Source: Legionellales bacterium UBA4722 (GTDB lineage Bacteria; Pseudomonadota; Gammaproteobacteria; DSM-16500). Taken from it: a DNA stretch of 5,541 bases. The stretch is from contig DHJK01000127.1 in NCBI GenBank assembly GCA_002404295.1, positions 6,316 through 11,856 on the forward strand, in the 5' to 3' direction. Below are positions 1 to 5,449 of the stretch, piece after piece. Positions within the stretch are counted from its first letter, which is position 1, and every line of letters starts with the position of its first letter. A model generated the notes under the pieces. That model saw only the letters and a list, made by a program, of their open reading frames with translations. It searched no databases and had not been told where the DNA came from. Position numbers and translations under genes: made by a program.

Positions 1-275
1 ATAATAATCCCTATCCTCAATCTTTAGTGGGATACGAACGTCAATTCGAAGCATTAAAATATTTCGACTCAAAATCCTGGCTGCATGAAATTAATATCCC
101 AACGCTCACCATTGCAGGCGCTGAAGATATTATTGCCCCTTTATCAGGAGCAAAAGAAGTGCAACAAGAGATAGGCAATGATACACAAATTGCTGTTGTT
201 CCGAATGGCCATGTAAGTCCTATTGAGCAACCTCAAAAAGTAGTTGATGCTATTTTGAAATTTTTAACTGTATAA
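1..275 (+). CDS. Alpha/beta hydrolase, C-terminal part (5' end outside window)
   Basis: This is the last 90 codons of an alpha/beta-hydrolase-fold protein; the reading frame is open from base 3, so the gene starts to the left of the window. The GTG at 27 lacks a ribosome binding site and is internal. Two of the three catalytic-triad elements are visible. The acidic residue lies in IAGAEDIIAPL (Asp at window residue 42), after the strand IPTLTIAG that normally precedes it. The histidine lies in VPNGHVSPIEQP (residue 70), followed by the usual C-terminal helix ending IEQPQKVVDAILKFL. The nucleophile-elbow serine would lie upstream and cannot be checked. The substrate cannot be inferred: the fold covers esterases, lipases, epoxide hydrolases, haloperoxidases and others. 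The next gene begins 32 nt downstream on the same strand, so co-transcription is likely. Confidence 0.85.
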   Translation, partial: NNPYPQSLVGYERQFEALKYFDSKSWLHEINIPTLTIAGAEDIIAPLSGAKEVQQEIGNDTQIAVVPNGHVSPIEQPQKVVDAILKFLTV

Positions 276-292
276 TCAGCTAAAATTCACTC

Positions 293-296
293 GAGG
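293..296 (+). promoter_or_regulatory. Ribosome binding site of the EamA permease
   Basis: GAGG lies 11 nt before the ATG at 308. It supports that start, which is also the first ATG of the open frame, in the 32-nt gap after the hydrolase stop. Confidence 0.6.
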
Positions 297-307
297 AAGC
301 TTATATA

Positions 308-1231
308 ATGCCAGAAAAAGGTCAGCTAGACTTTAAACTATACTTATCATTTGTATTACTCATTTTTACATGGGGATTTAATTGGCCCGTTAGTAAAATT
401 GCCCTACAGTATATGCCCCCATTATGGTTTTCTGCGGCACGATTAAGTATCGGCACTATCGCGATGTTTAGTATGGTTATCATACTGCGAAAATTTATTT
501 GGCCATCTAAAAAAGATTTAAAAATAATTTTGGTGATAGGTCTATTGCAAATCGGTTTATTCATGACATGCATCAATATAGGATTATCTCATGTCGCTGC
601 AAGTCGTTCATCGATATTAGTTTATACAACACCACTATGGGTCGTTCCTATTAGCGTATTCTTTTTTCATGAAAACGCGAGCTGGATTAAATGGTTAGGT
701 TTTATTTTTGGTATAGCAGGTATTGCTGTTCTTTTTAATCCTTCTACGATCGACTGGTCAAACCAACAAACACTTATAGGTAATGGTGTGTTATTGCTAG
801 CATCGTTAAGCTGGGCCATTAGCATGCTTTGCGCTAGATACATGCACTGGCCTCATTCACCTTTACAATTAATTTCCTGGCAATTATTAGTAGGCACCAT
901 TCCCGTGATATTGCTTGCTGTGCTTAAACAACCTCATCCCCACATCATTTGGAACCATTCATTAGTATGGGCACTTTTATATAGTGGCATAATAGCAACA
1001 GCTTTTGGGTACTGGGGTGGCGTTGTGATGAGCAAGGAACTGCCTCCTATCACTACATCACTCAGTCTATTAGGTGTACCAGTCTGCGGCGTCATTTCTT
1101 CTATTCTCATTCTAAAGGAGCCAGTTACATTCTCATTAGTCCTGTCTATTATGTTTATTTTACTAGGCATTATATGTGTTATCTTTGGCAAAAAGCAGCG
1201 GTCCAAGAAAAATGTAATTTTAATTGAATAG
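308..1231 (+). CDS. EamA/DMT-family permease (RhaT-like, 10-TM)
   Basis: This is a complete 307-aa inner-membrane protein of the drug/metabolite transporter superfamily. It has the usual length and the two tandem EamA repeats, at roughly residues 12-143 and 156-294, each with about five hydrophobic segments. Family hallmarks visible are the N-terminal WGFNWPVSK stretch, the first-repeat motif around residues 98-112 (ASRSSILVYTTPLWV, normally followed by a charged residue, here HE at 121-122), and the equivalent second-repeat stretch TTSLSLLGVPVCGVISS followed by LKEPVT (residues 249-274). The C-terminus is a short Lys/Arg-rich cytosolic tail. Members export or import small metabolites such as amino acids or nucleosides, usually by proton exchange; the substrate cannot be told from sequence. 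It lies 32 nt after the hydrolase gene, probably in one transcript. The stop TAG at 1229 abuts a decayed MFS tail. Confidence 0.9.
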   Translation: MPEKGQLDFKLYLSFVLLIFTWGFNWPVSKIALQYMPPLWFSAARLSIGTIAMFSMVIILRKFIWPSKKDLKIILVIGLLQIGLFMTCINIGLSHVAASRSSILVYTTPLWVVPISVFFFHENASWIKWLGFIFGIAGIAVLFNPSTIDWSNQQTLIGNGVLLLASLSWAISMLCARYMHWPHSPLQLISWQLLVGTIPVILLAVLKQPHPHIIWNHSLVWALLYSGIIATAFGYWGGVVMSKELPPITTSLSLLGVPVCGVISSILILKEPVTFSLVLSIMFILLGIICVIFGKKQRSKKNVILIE

Positions 1232-1377
1232 GTATCGAAAAAACTAAAGCAATGGTTTGAAAAGTAGGCGTAGGGGCGGGTAGAGGCATTGGATTTATAT
1301 TTATTTTAGCTGGTTTTTCTGTCACAATCATTGCTATTATTATTGGTAGATTAAAACTTCTTAATAAATTAGATTGA
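1228..1377 (+). pseudogene. Remnant of the C-terminal tail of an MFS-type transporter
   Basis: After the permease stop, a short frame reads GIEKTKAMV, then TGA (1258-1260). It then continues from 1261 as K-VGVGAGRGIGFIFILAG and a further hydrophobic stretch ending RLKLLNKLD before a TGA at 1375. The pattern of a Gly-rich loop with GRGIG, one last transmembrane helix and a short charged tail containing a leucine and an acidic residue is what I recall from the last helix of many MFS drug-efflux-type permeases. There is no start codon with a ribosome binding site and no room for the other eleven helices, so if the resemblance is right it is a decayed remnant left by a deletion. The match is from memory of the family pattern, and a small membrane peptide is the alternative. 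The tail ends 24 nt before the slipin start. Confidence 0.5.
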
Positions 1378-1390
1378 AAAAGTTTTTTTC

Positions 1391-1395
1391 AGGAG
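1391..1395 (+). promoter_or_regulatory. Ribosome binding site of the slipin gene
   Basis: AGGAG is spaced 6 nt from the ATG at 1402. This near-consensus Shine-Dalgarno sequence fixes that start. Confidence 0.8.
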
Positions 1396-1401
1396 AATCA
1401 A

Positions 1402-2157
1402 ATGACATTATTAATCGTTCTCGCATCGATTACCATCATATTAATCTTTTTTGGTCTACGAATTGTTCAGCAATATGAAAAAGGAGTGGTATTCCGATTT
1501 GGTAAGATAGTAAGCGTTCGAGATCCAGGATTAAATTTAGTCATACCCTTTATTGACTGGGTGAGAAAAGTAGATTTACGAATTGTCACCTTACCCATTC
1601 CACCACAAAAAATTATCACTAAAGATAATGTATCTGTTGATATTTCAGCTGTGGCTTATTTTAAAATTGTAGATGCTGTTAAAAGCATTATCGCCATTCA
1701 GGATGTATATTCAGCTATTGATCAAATAGCACAAACTTCTCTTCGCAATATTGTAGGAAAATTTCAACTTGATGAAATTCTTTCTGAGCGCGTGACCATC
1801 AATGCAGAAATTACTAAAATTCTCGATGGATATACTGAAGTCTGGGGCGTCGTGGTGAGCAGCGTTGAAATTAAAGATATTGAATTACCTGACAATATGC
1901 AACGCGCTATCGCAAAGCAAGCTGAAGCTGAGCGGGAAAAACGCGCCAAAATTATTTCTGCAGAAGGTGAGTTTTTATCCGCGCAAAAATTAGCAGATAC
2001 GGCTGATATCATGATGGCTCATCCTATTGCTCTGCAGCTCCGAAATTTGCAAACACTAGCTGAAATCGCTGTTGAAAAAAATTCAACGATTATTTTCCCA
2101 GCGCAATTAATGGGAACAATAGCAGATATACAGCGTTTCGTGCGAGAAGAAAAGTAA
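1402..2157 (+). CDS. Slipin / stomatin-like SPFH (Band 7) membrane protein
   Basis: This is a complete 251-aa protein of the prokaryotic stomatin (slipin) family, COG0330. An N-terminal hydrophobic anchor (about residues 1-22) is followed by the Band 7 domain (about 22-190). Visible family features are QYEKGVVFRFGK, DPGLNLVIPFID, the TKDNVSVD strand (73-80), LRNIVGKFQLDEIL (114-127), and the stretch beginning WGVVVSSVEIKDIELP (148-163), which leads into a charged helix with QAEAEREKRAKIISAEGE (173-190). The C-terminal region IALQLRNLQTLAEIAVEK followed by STIIFP (209-233) is also typical and promotes oligomer assembly. Slipins form membrane ring or cage oligomers linked to microdomain organisation, and many are paired with an NfeD-type protein or a membrane protease; neither gene is present here within the window. 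It is converged upon by the recombinase gene, whose stop lies 43 nt away. Confidence 0.93.
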   Translation: MTLLIVLASITIILIFFGLRIVQQYEKGVVFRFGKIVSVRDPGLNLVIPFIDWVRKVDLRIVTLPIPPQKIITKDNVSVDISAVAYFKIVDAVKSIIAIQDVYSAIDQIAQTSLRNIVGKFQLDEILSERVTINAEITKILDGYTEVWGVVVSSVEIKDIELPDNMQRAIAKQAEAEREKRAKIISAEGEFLSAQKLADTADIMMAHPIALQLRNLQTLAEIAVEKNSTIIFPAQLMGTIADIQRFVREEK

Positions 2158-2171
2158 CAGTTATACTGGAC

Positions 2172-2186
2172 CGTAAGATCATTACG
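2172..2186. terminator. Weak inverted repeat between convergent genes
   Basis: CGTAA, a 5-nt loop GATCA, and TTACG form a perfect 5-bp stem in the 43-nt gap between the convergent slipin and recombinase genes. It is followed by a T-rich but interrupted stretch (attatttta). The stem is short and the U-tract is imperfect, so termination is only a possibility suggested by position. Confidence 0.25.
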
Positions 2187-2200
2187 CATTATTTTACTTC

Positions 2201-3202
2201 TTAAATAGTTTCTGTAAATTCCTTTAAGATATGAATCGCAGCATTCTCCGTAAATCGAAGATTTGCTTCAATATATTCCATCACGGTATTAACCTGCTTC
2301 CAACGTCCTGCGCGCATAATAACATGAATAGGTGTATTAGCTCGAGCAGCGCTGGTTGCTAGACCGCGACGTAAACTATGTGAGCTAATTTTATTTGCAT
2401 ATGTGAGATTAGCCATGCGTGCGCACCGCTTGATAACATGATTAACAGTCAAGGGTGTCAGCGCACTCTCAGTGACTGCTCTCTGATGCAAGATACGCCT
2501 AAACACAACGCCTGTCGTTATGTGTGCCATTTCTAGCCATTGTTTGAGCGCTTTAATAGGACACAATCTATCGTTACCATAAGGTATCGCGCAGTATTGC
2601 CCTTCATGTATTTGATCTGTCTTAGATTGTGGCAATAAAATTTCTATCCCTTCTGGCTTCCATTCTATATGTTGAACTTGAATTGCGATTATTTCACTAC
2701 GCCGCAATCCTCCAAAAAACCCAATTTGTAATAAAGCGTTATCGCGCAGCGCCATGAGAGTGCTTTTTTGAGTAAGTGCTATCACGATTCGCTCTAAATC
2801 ATCTGTCGTTAATGGTGGCGCTTTTTCTTTTGGCTTTCCATGAAGTCGGATGATGCCAGACAATGTTTTTTTAACAATGACATGGGTTGTAGGATCAGGG
2901 AATCCTTGATAAGTATGCCAGTGTCTTAATGCAATAAGTCTTCTTGCAAGTGTTCGTGGGTTTTTTAAAGATGCAAATGCTTCTAAATAGCGCACTATAT
3001 ATTCAGGGGTTGCTGGTAGTTTCCCACCCCAATTTTCATAATGGTGGATATCATGACAATATGCTTTACGTGTATTAGCACTGGTGCTAGCTGCGAGGTA
3101 AGGATTAGACACCCAGTTTGTTATTGCTGTCTCATTACGTATTGGAGTGACTAATTCCAAAGAAGTTTGGTTGTCTTCTGTTTCTGTCTCACCTGATATC
3201 AT
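2201..3202 (-). CDS. Tyrosine-type site-specific recombinase/integrase
   Basis: This is a complete 333-aa phage-integrase-family recombinase that cuts and rejoins DNA through a covalent 3'-phosphotyrosine. The N-terminal SAM-like core-binding domain spans about residues 33-120 (STSANTRKAYCHDIHHYENW and following). The catalytic domain spans about 130-325. All catalytic residues appear intact: Arg167 in GGLRRSE, Lys194 in PQSKTD, His275 and Arg278 in SSHSLRRG, Trp301 in AGRWKQ (a Trp at the usual His/Trp position) and the nucleophile Tyr310 in VMEYIE. Length is typical of simple Xer-like or plasmid/integron-type recombinases rather than large phage integrases with an arm-binding domain. The start at 3202 is supported by AAGGA (3216-3212) 9 nt upstream. 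It is divergent from the KfrA-like operon, and the shared intergenic region contains a candidate recombination site. Its cognate site and any directionality factor are unknown. Confidence 0.93.
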   Translation of the reverse strand: MISGETETEDNQTSLELVTPIRNETAITNWVSNPYLAASTSANTRKAYCHDIHHYENWGGKLPATPEYIVRYLEAFASLKNPRTLARRLIALRHWHTYQGFPDPTTHVIVKKTLSGIIRLHGKPKEKAPPLTTDDLERIVIALTQKSTLMALRDNALLQIGFFGGLRRSEIIAIQVQHIEWKPEGIEILLPQSKTDQIHEGQYCAIPYGNDRLCPIKALKQWLEMAHITTGVVFRRILHQRAVTESALTPLTVNHVIKRCARMANLTYANKISSHSLRRGLATSAARANTPIHVIMRAGRWKQVNTVMEYIEANLRFTENAAIHILKEFTETI

Positions 3203-3211
3203 CCTTGTTAA

Positions 3212-3216
3212 TCCTT
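3212..3216 (-). promoter_or_regulatory. Ribosome binding site of the recombinase
   Basis: On the - strand, AAGGA is spaced 9 nt from the ATG at 3202. A second AAGG abuts the ATG directly and is too close to act. Confidence 0.55.
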
Positions 3217-3262
3217 AATTGTATTGATTTCTTAATAGGATAGCAGAGGTTATTTATTATTA

Positions 3263-3288
3263 CTATAGATAATGATGCTTATCTATAG
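3263..3288. repeat. Perfect 10-6-10 inverted repeat, dif-like candidate recombination or operator site
   Basis: The left arm CTATAGATAA (3263-3272) and right arm TTATCTATAG (3279-3288) are exact reverse complements around a 6-bp centre TGATGC. The geometry of two roughly 10-11-bp arms around a 6-bp spacer, with arms ending ATAA and starting TTAT at the centre, is the architecture of XerC/XerD dif-type sites. Unlike dif, the arms here are identical, as expected if a single recombinase binds both. It lies 61 bp upstream of the recombinase start and 85 bp upstream of the KfrA-like start. The alternative is an operator bound by the KfrA-like protein, which in known KfrA proteins represses its own promoter. 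Confidence 0.6.
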
Positions 3289-3290
3289 AT

Positions 3291-3309
3291 TTAATATATT
3301 AGATATTAA
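3291..3309. repeat. Perfect 7-5-7 inverted repeat upstream of the KfrA-like operon
   Basis: TTAATAT and ATATTAA are exact reverse complements around ATTAG, starting 2 bp after the larger palindrome and ending 3 bp before the predicted -35 element. The position suits a repressor operator. The sequence is almost pure A/T, so chance symmetry is a real possibility. Confidence 0.35.
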
Positions 3310-3312
3310 GCG

Positions 3313-3340
3313 TTGATGATTTATACAGATACGGTATACT
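3313..3340 (+). promoter_or_regulatory. Sigma70-type promoter of the KfrA-like operon
   Basis: The -35 element is TTGATG (3313-3318), followed by a 16-bp spacer and a -10 element TATACT (3335-3340). This places the transcript start near 3347, about 26 nt before the KfrA-like ATG. The first palindromes lie directly upstream, so a factor bound there could reach the -35 region. Confidence 0.6.
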
Positions 3341-3372
3341 CTGAATAATGTAATAATACAAAAGGAATTAAT

Positions 3373-4437
3373 ATGTCACGTCCCGGAGTCACTTATCAAG
3401 ATATCGTCGCAGCCACTCATGAATTGAAAGGGCAGGGCAAGAACATCACCATCGAAAACATCCGCGCTCATCTCGGCACAGGCAGCATCGGTACTATTAA
3501 TAAGTATCTGCGCCAATGGCGAGAGATGGAAGCATCGACTGGTAAATTAGCAGCAAGTGCTCAATTACCTGAGACACTCGTCTCCTTAATGAAAGGTCTC
3601 TGGGAAGGCGTCCTAACACAATCGCTACAGCGGTTTGAGCCTATTGAAACCAACTACAATCAAGAAATAGCCGAGCTTAAAGTAGAGCTTGAAAAATACC
3701 GCAGCAACAATCAACGCTGGCAAACCTTATTTAACCAGTGGCAGCAAGAAAAGACATCGCTTGCAACTCAAAAGTTAACAGTAGAACAAGCGCTCGAATT
3801 TGCCCACAAAGAAAATCAATCGCTGCATGACAAATCAGATAGCCAATTAACGCAACTGCAAGAAAAGCAAAGCAGGGTAGAGGAGCTGCATCGATTACAT
3901 CTTCAAACGCAAGCCAACCTAGAACATTATCGCGAATCCGCTAGAGAACAAAGAACCCTGGACCAGCAGCAGTTCGAGCGAGAAAAACAGCAACTGATGT
4001 TTGAAATAAAAAATCTTAAAGAGGAATCCGTCATTCAAAAAGCAAAGCATGCTGAAATGAAGCAGCAATTCAACCTATTAACTCATTCACATGCTGAATT
4101 AGAAAAGCAATATGAGCAATCCATTCATTCTGCGAAGACGCTCACTGAAAAGGTTGAACATTTGAATAAAGAAACCATTGAACTACAGCACACCAGCAAG
4201 CACTGGCAACAACAATGCAAAGTAACTGAACAAAAATTAGAAAATAAATATGCTGAAACTATTTCCTTACAGAGCGATAATAAAACCTTGAATCAACAGA
4301 TCGCTGATATCAAACAAACCTTACTAGATTTCCAAGCTCAGACTAAATTATTATCGAGCCAAAACTGGGAGTTGATGCAAGAGAAAATGCAGCTTGAAGG
4401 TCAACTAAAACAGATGCAGGCCATGATCACAGCATAA
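3373..4437 (+). CDS. KfrA_N-type DNA-binding protein with long coiled-coil tail
   Basis: This 354-aa protein has the two-part layout of plasmid KfrA-like proteins. An N-terminal DNA-binding domain (about residues 1-115) opens with MSRPGVTYQDIVAATHEL and contains a winged-helix-like stretch, ITIENIRAHLGTGSIGTINKYLRQW (residues 25-49). A very long Gln/Glu/Lys/Leu-rich coiled coil then runs from about residue 95 to the C-terminus, with almost no Pro or Gly. Known KfrA proteins autorepress, bind DNA through the N-terminal domain and polymerise through the tail, and they contribute to plasmid segregation or stability; the same head domain also occurs on chromosomal islands. AAAGGA (3361-3366) precedes the ATG by 6 nt. 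It is first in an operon with the Zeta-like kinase 11 nt downstream. The first roughly 110 nt are about half G+C by hand count, clearly higher than the 3' part. Confidence 0.85.
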   Translation: MSRPGVTYQDIVAATHELKGQGKNITIENIRAHLGTGSIGTINKYLRQWREMEASTGKLAASAQLPETLVSLMKGLWEGVLTQSLQRFEPIETNYNQEIAELKVELEKYRSNNQRWQTLFNQWQQEKTSLATQKLTVEQALEFAHKENQSLHDKSDSQLTQLQEKQSRVEELHRLHLQTQANLEHYRESAREQRTLDQQQFEREKQQLMFEIKNLKEESVIQKAKHAEMKQQFNLLTHSHAELEKQYEQSIHSAKTLTEKVEHLNKETIELQHTSKHWQQQCKVTEQKLENKYAETISLQSDNKTLNQQIADIKQTLLDFQAQTKLLSSQNWELMQEKMQLEGQLKQMQAMITA

Positions 4438-4448
4438 AGAGAACATGA

Positions 4449-5033
4449 ATGCCACAAGTTATTATTATTGCGGGTCCCAATGGTGCTGGAAAAACAACGA
4501 CCGCACCTGTTTTATTGGATAAAGCATTACAAATAGACCACTTTGTTAATGCAGATACAATTGCTGCAGGATTAAGTGCCTTTGCTCCAGAAAAGGCTGC
4601 TATCCAAGCAGGCAAAGCCATGCTAGAACGCATACATCATCTAGCGAATAACAATGAAAATTTTGCATTCGAAACAACTCTTGCCAGCCGTACCTTTGCT
4701 CCATGGATTGCTAAACTCAGAGAGAAGGGCTATTTTTTCCATCTAACTTTTTTATTGCTAGAAAGCCCAGACCTAGCAGTCTCGCGTGTTGCAGAAAGAG
4801 TCAAAATGGGAGGGCACAATGTACCAGAAGAAACTATTCGCCGTAGATATACGTCGGGTTTAAAAAATTTCTTTAATTTATATGAACCATTGGCAGATTC
4901 TTGGCAAATGTACGATAATAGTAAAGCAAGCAACCCAATACAGATTGCTATAAAAGTAAACAATAGCATCACTATTTCTAATCAGCCAATTTGGCATGGT
5001 CTCACGGAGAAATTTAATGAATTCTCAAAATGA
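4449..5033 (+). CDS. Zeta-toxin-like P-loop kinase (COG4185-type ATPase)
   Basis: This complete 194-aa P-loop protein belongs to the Zeta_toxin / predicted ABC-type ATPase (COG4185) group. Walker A is GPNGAGKTT (residues 9-17, Lys15). Further group features are FVNADTIAAGLS (Asp36, the position of the substrate-binding or catalytic acid in zeta kinases), FAFETTLASR (Glu75), RVAERVKMGGHNVPEE (113-128, with Arg113 and Arg117 in the lid), IRRRYTSGLKNFF (130-142) and YDNSKASNP (155-163). Zeta/PezT enzymes phosphorylate UDP-N-acetylglucosamine and poison cell-wall synthesis; whether COG4185-type members share that substrate is not settled from sequence. It is much shorter than classical Zeta (about 290 aa), as is usual for this subgroup. 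The ATG at 4449 follows AGAGAA closely, 11 nt after the KfrA-like stop, and the first residues lead straight into the P-loop strand. It overlaps the next gene by 17 nt. Confidence 0.85.
   Translation: MPQVIIIAGPNGAGKTTTAPVLLDKALQIDHFVNADTIAAGLSAFAPEKAAIQAGKAMLERIHHLANNNENFAFETTLASRTFAPWIAKLREKGYFFHLTFLLLESPDLAVSRVAERVKMGGHNVPEETIRRRYTSGLKNFFNLYEPLADSWQMYDNSKASNPIQIAIKVNNSITISNQPIWHGLTEKFNEFSK
5006..5009 (+). promoter_or_regulatory. Ribosome binding site that sets the small-partner start
   Basis: GGAG lies inside the end of the kinase gene, 7 nt before the ATG at 5017. It selects this ATG over the upstream in-frame ATG at 4996, which has no such site. Confidence 0.7.
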
Positions 5034-5220
5034 TGAAGACAGAATCATGCGCATTATGAATGATCCTGAAAAAATGAAGCAGATCCTTCAAAAAGCAGTA
5101 AATGATGCATTGCTTCGTCATAAACAAGCGGGCAATCCTGTATGTGAGCTTAAGAATGGAGAAGTTTCCTGGATTCAGCCGCAAGATATCGTGATTAATA
5201 GCGATAAATCTGATTTATAA
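5017..5220 (+). CDS. Small charged protein, candidate antitoxin/partner of the Zeta-like kinase
   Basis: This is a 67-aa hydrophilic protein. An acidic N-terminus is followed by a helical stretch, PEKMKQILQKAVNDALLRHK (residues 17-36). A short beta-like tail follows, AGNPVCELKNGEVSWIQPQDI, of which the fragments GNPVCE and GEVSWIQP are the most recognisable. I recall this layout (helix with ALxRHKxxGNP, then a 'xxGxVxWIxPxxI' tail) from small uncharacterised genes beside COG4185-type ATPases in many bacteria, where it is a plausible antitoxin. That role is inference from size, charge and coupling; there is no recognisable DNA-binding domain. Its start codon lies inside the kinase gene (17-nt overlap) with its own strong ribosome binding site, so translation is coupled. 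The order is toxin-like gene first, the reverse of the classical antitoxin-toxin order. Confidence 0.75.
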   Translation: MNSQNDEDRIMRIMNDPEKMKQILQKAVNDALLRHKQAGNPVCELKNGEVSWIQPQDIVINSDKSDL

Positions 5221-5254
5221 TAAGATATCAATTTTATTGCCCTTAAAGAAAAGA

Positions 5255-5260
5255 AAGGAG
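5255..5260 (+). promoter_or_regulatory. Ribosome binding site selecting a TTG start
   Basis: AAGGAG, a near-perfect Shine-Dalgarno sequence, is spaced 6 nt from the TTG at 5267. It argues for that codon as the start rather than the TTG at 5237, which would add ten charged residues before the signal peptide. Confidence 0.7.
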
Positions 5261-5266
5261 ATTTTT

Positions 5267-5449
5267 TTGAAAGGATTAAGAGCTAATCTGCTTATTTTAG
5301 TTTTATATCTTTTTTACAATGTCGTTTATGCTGATCAACTTCAGGTACATAATACATCTGAAGCTATTCAAAAAACATCGATTAATGACATGTCTGAGAT
5401 ATTACATTACCTCGATAACAAGCTTATTGATTCTGGCTTTCCAAAGTAA
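5267..5449 (+). CDS. Small putative secreted protein (signal peptide), possibly a truncated gene
   Basis: From the TTG at 5267 the frame encodes 60 aa. A short basic N-terminus (MKGLRAN) and a hydrophobic core (LLILVLYLFYNVV) end with the signal-peptidase-I-like site VYA (residue 22) before DQLQ. The mature part would be only about 38 residues, with a helix-like stretch INDMSEILHYLDNKLIDSG. I do not recognise the family. It lies 46 nt after the small partner gene and could be read from the same promoter. The TAA at 5447 is followed by an open, protein-like continuation in the same frame to the window edge, so this may be the front half of a larger exported protein broken by a nonsense mutation (for example CAA to TAA). 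Confidence 0.55.
   Translation: MKGLRANLLILVLYLFYNVVYADQLQVHNTSEAIQKTSINDMSEILHYLDNKLIDSGFPK

Noticed and set aside
27..29. GTG at 27 as start of an 82-aa protein
   Set aside because: The frame is open from the window edge, the codons before it read as protein, and there is no ribosome binding site. It is an internal Val of a hydrolase that begins outside the window.
1258..1260. TGA in the MFS-like remnant read as a recoded amino acid
   Set aside because: There is no start signal upstream and no full-length gene around it. The other genes in the window read normally with TGG for Trp, and TGA ends the kinase gene, so decay is the simpler explanation.
3263..3288. Palindrome as a protelomerase site or rho-independent terminator
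   Set aside because: The neighbouring recombinase has an ordinary tyrosine-recombinase length and motif set. The stem is AT-rich with no following U-tract, and it lies upstream of both divergent genes rather than at a gene end.
4427..4972. Antisense open frames across the Zeta-like kinase, and others across the permease and slipin genes
   Set aside because: They mirror the codons of well-supported genes, lack ribosome binding sites and show no recognisable protein features.
4996..4998. ATG at 4996 as start of the small partner protein
   Set aside because: It has no ribosome binding site, while GGAG is well placed for the ATG seven codons later at 5017.
5237..5239. TTG at 5237 as start of the secreted protein
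   Set aside because: It would place ten mostly charged residues before the signal peptide and ignore the strong AAGGAG that serves the TTG at 5267.
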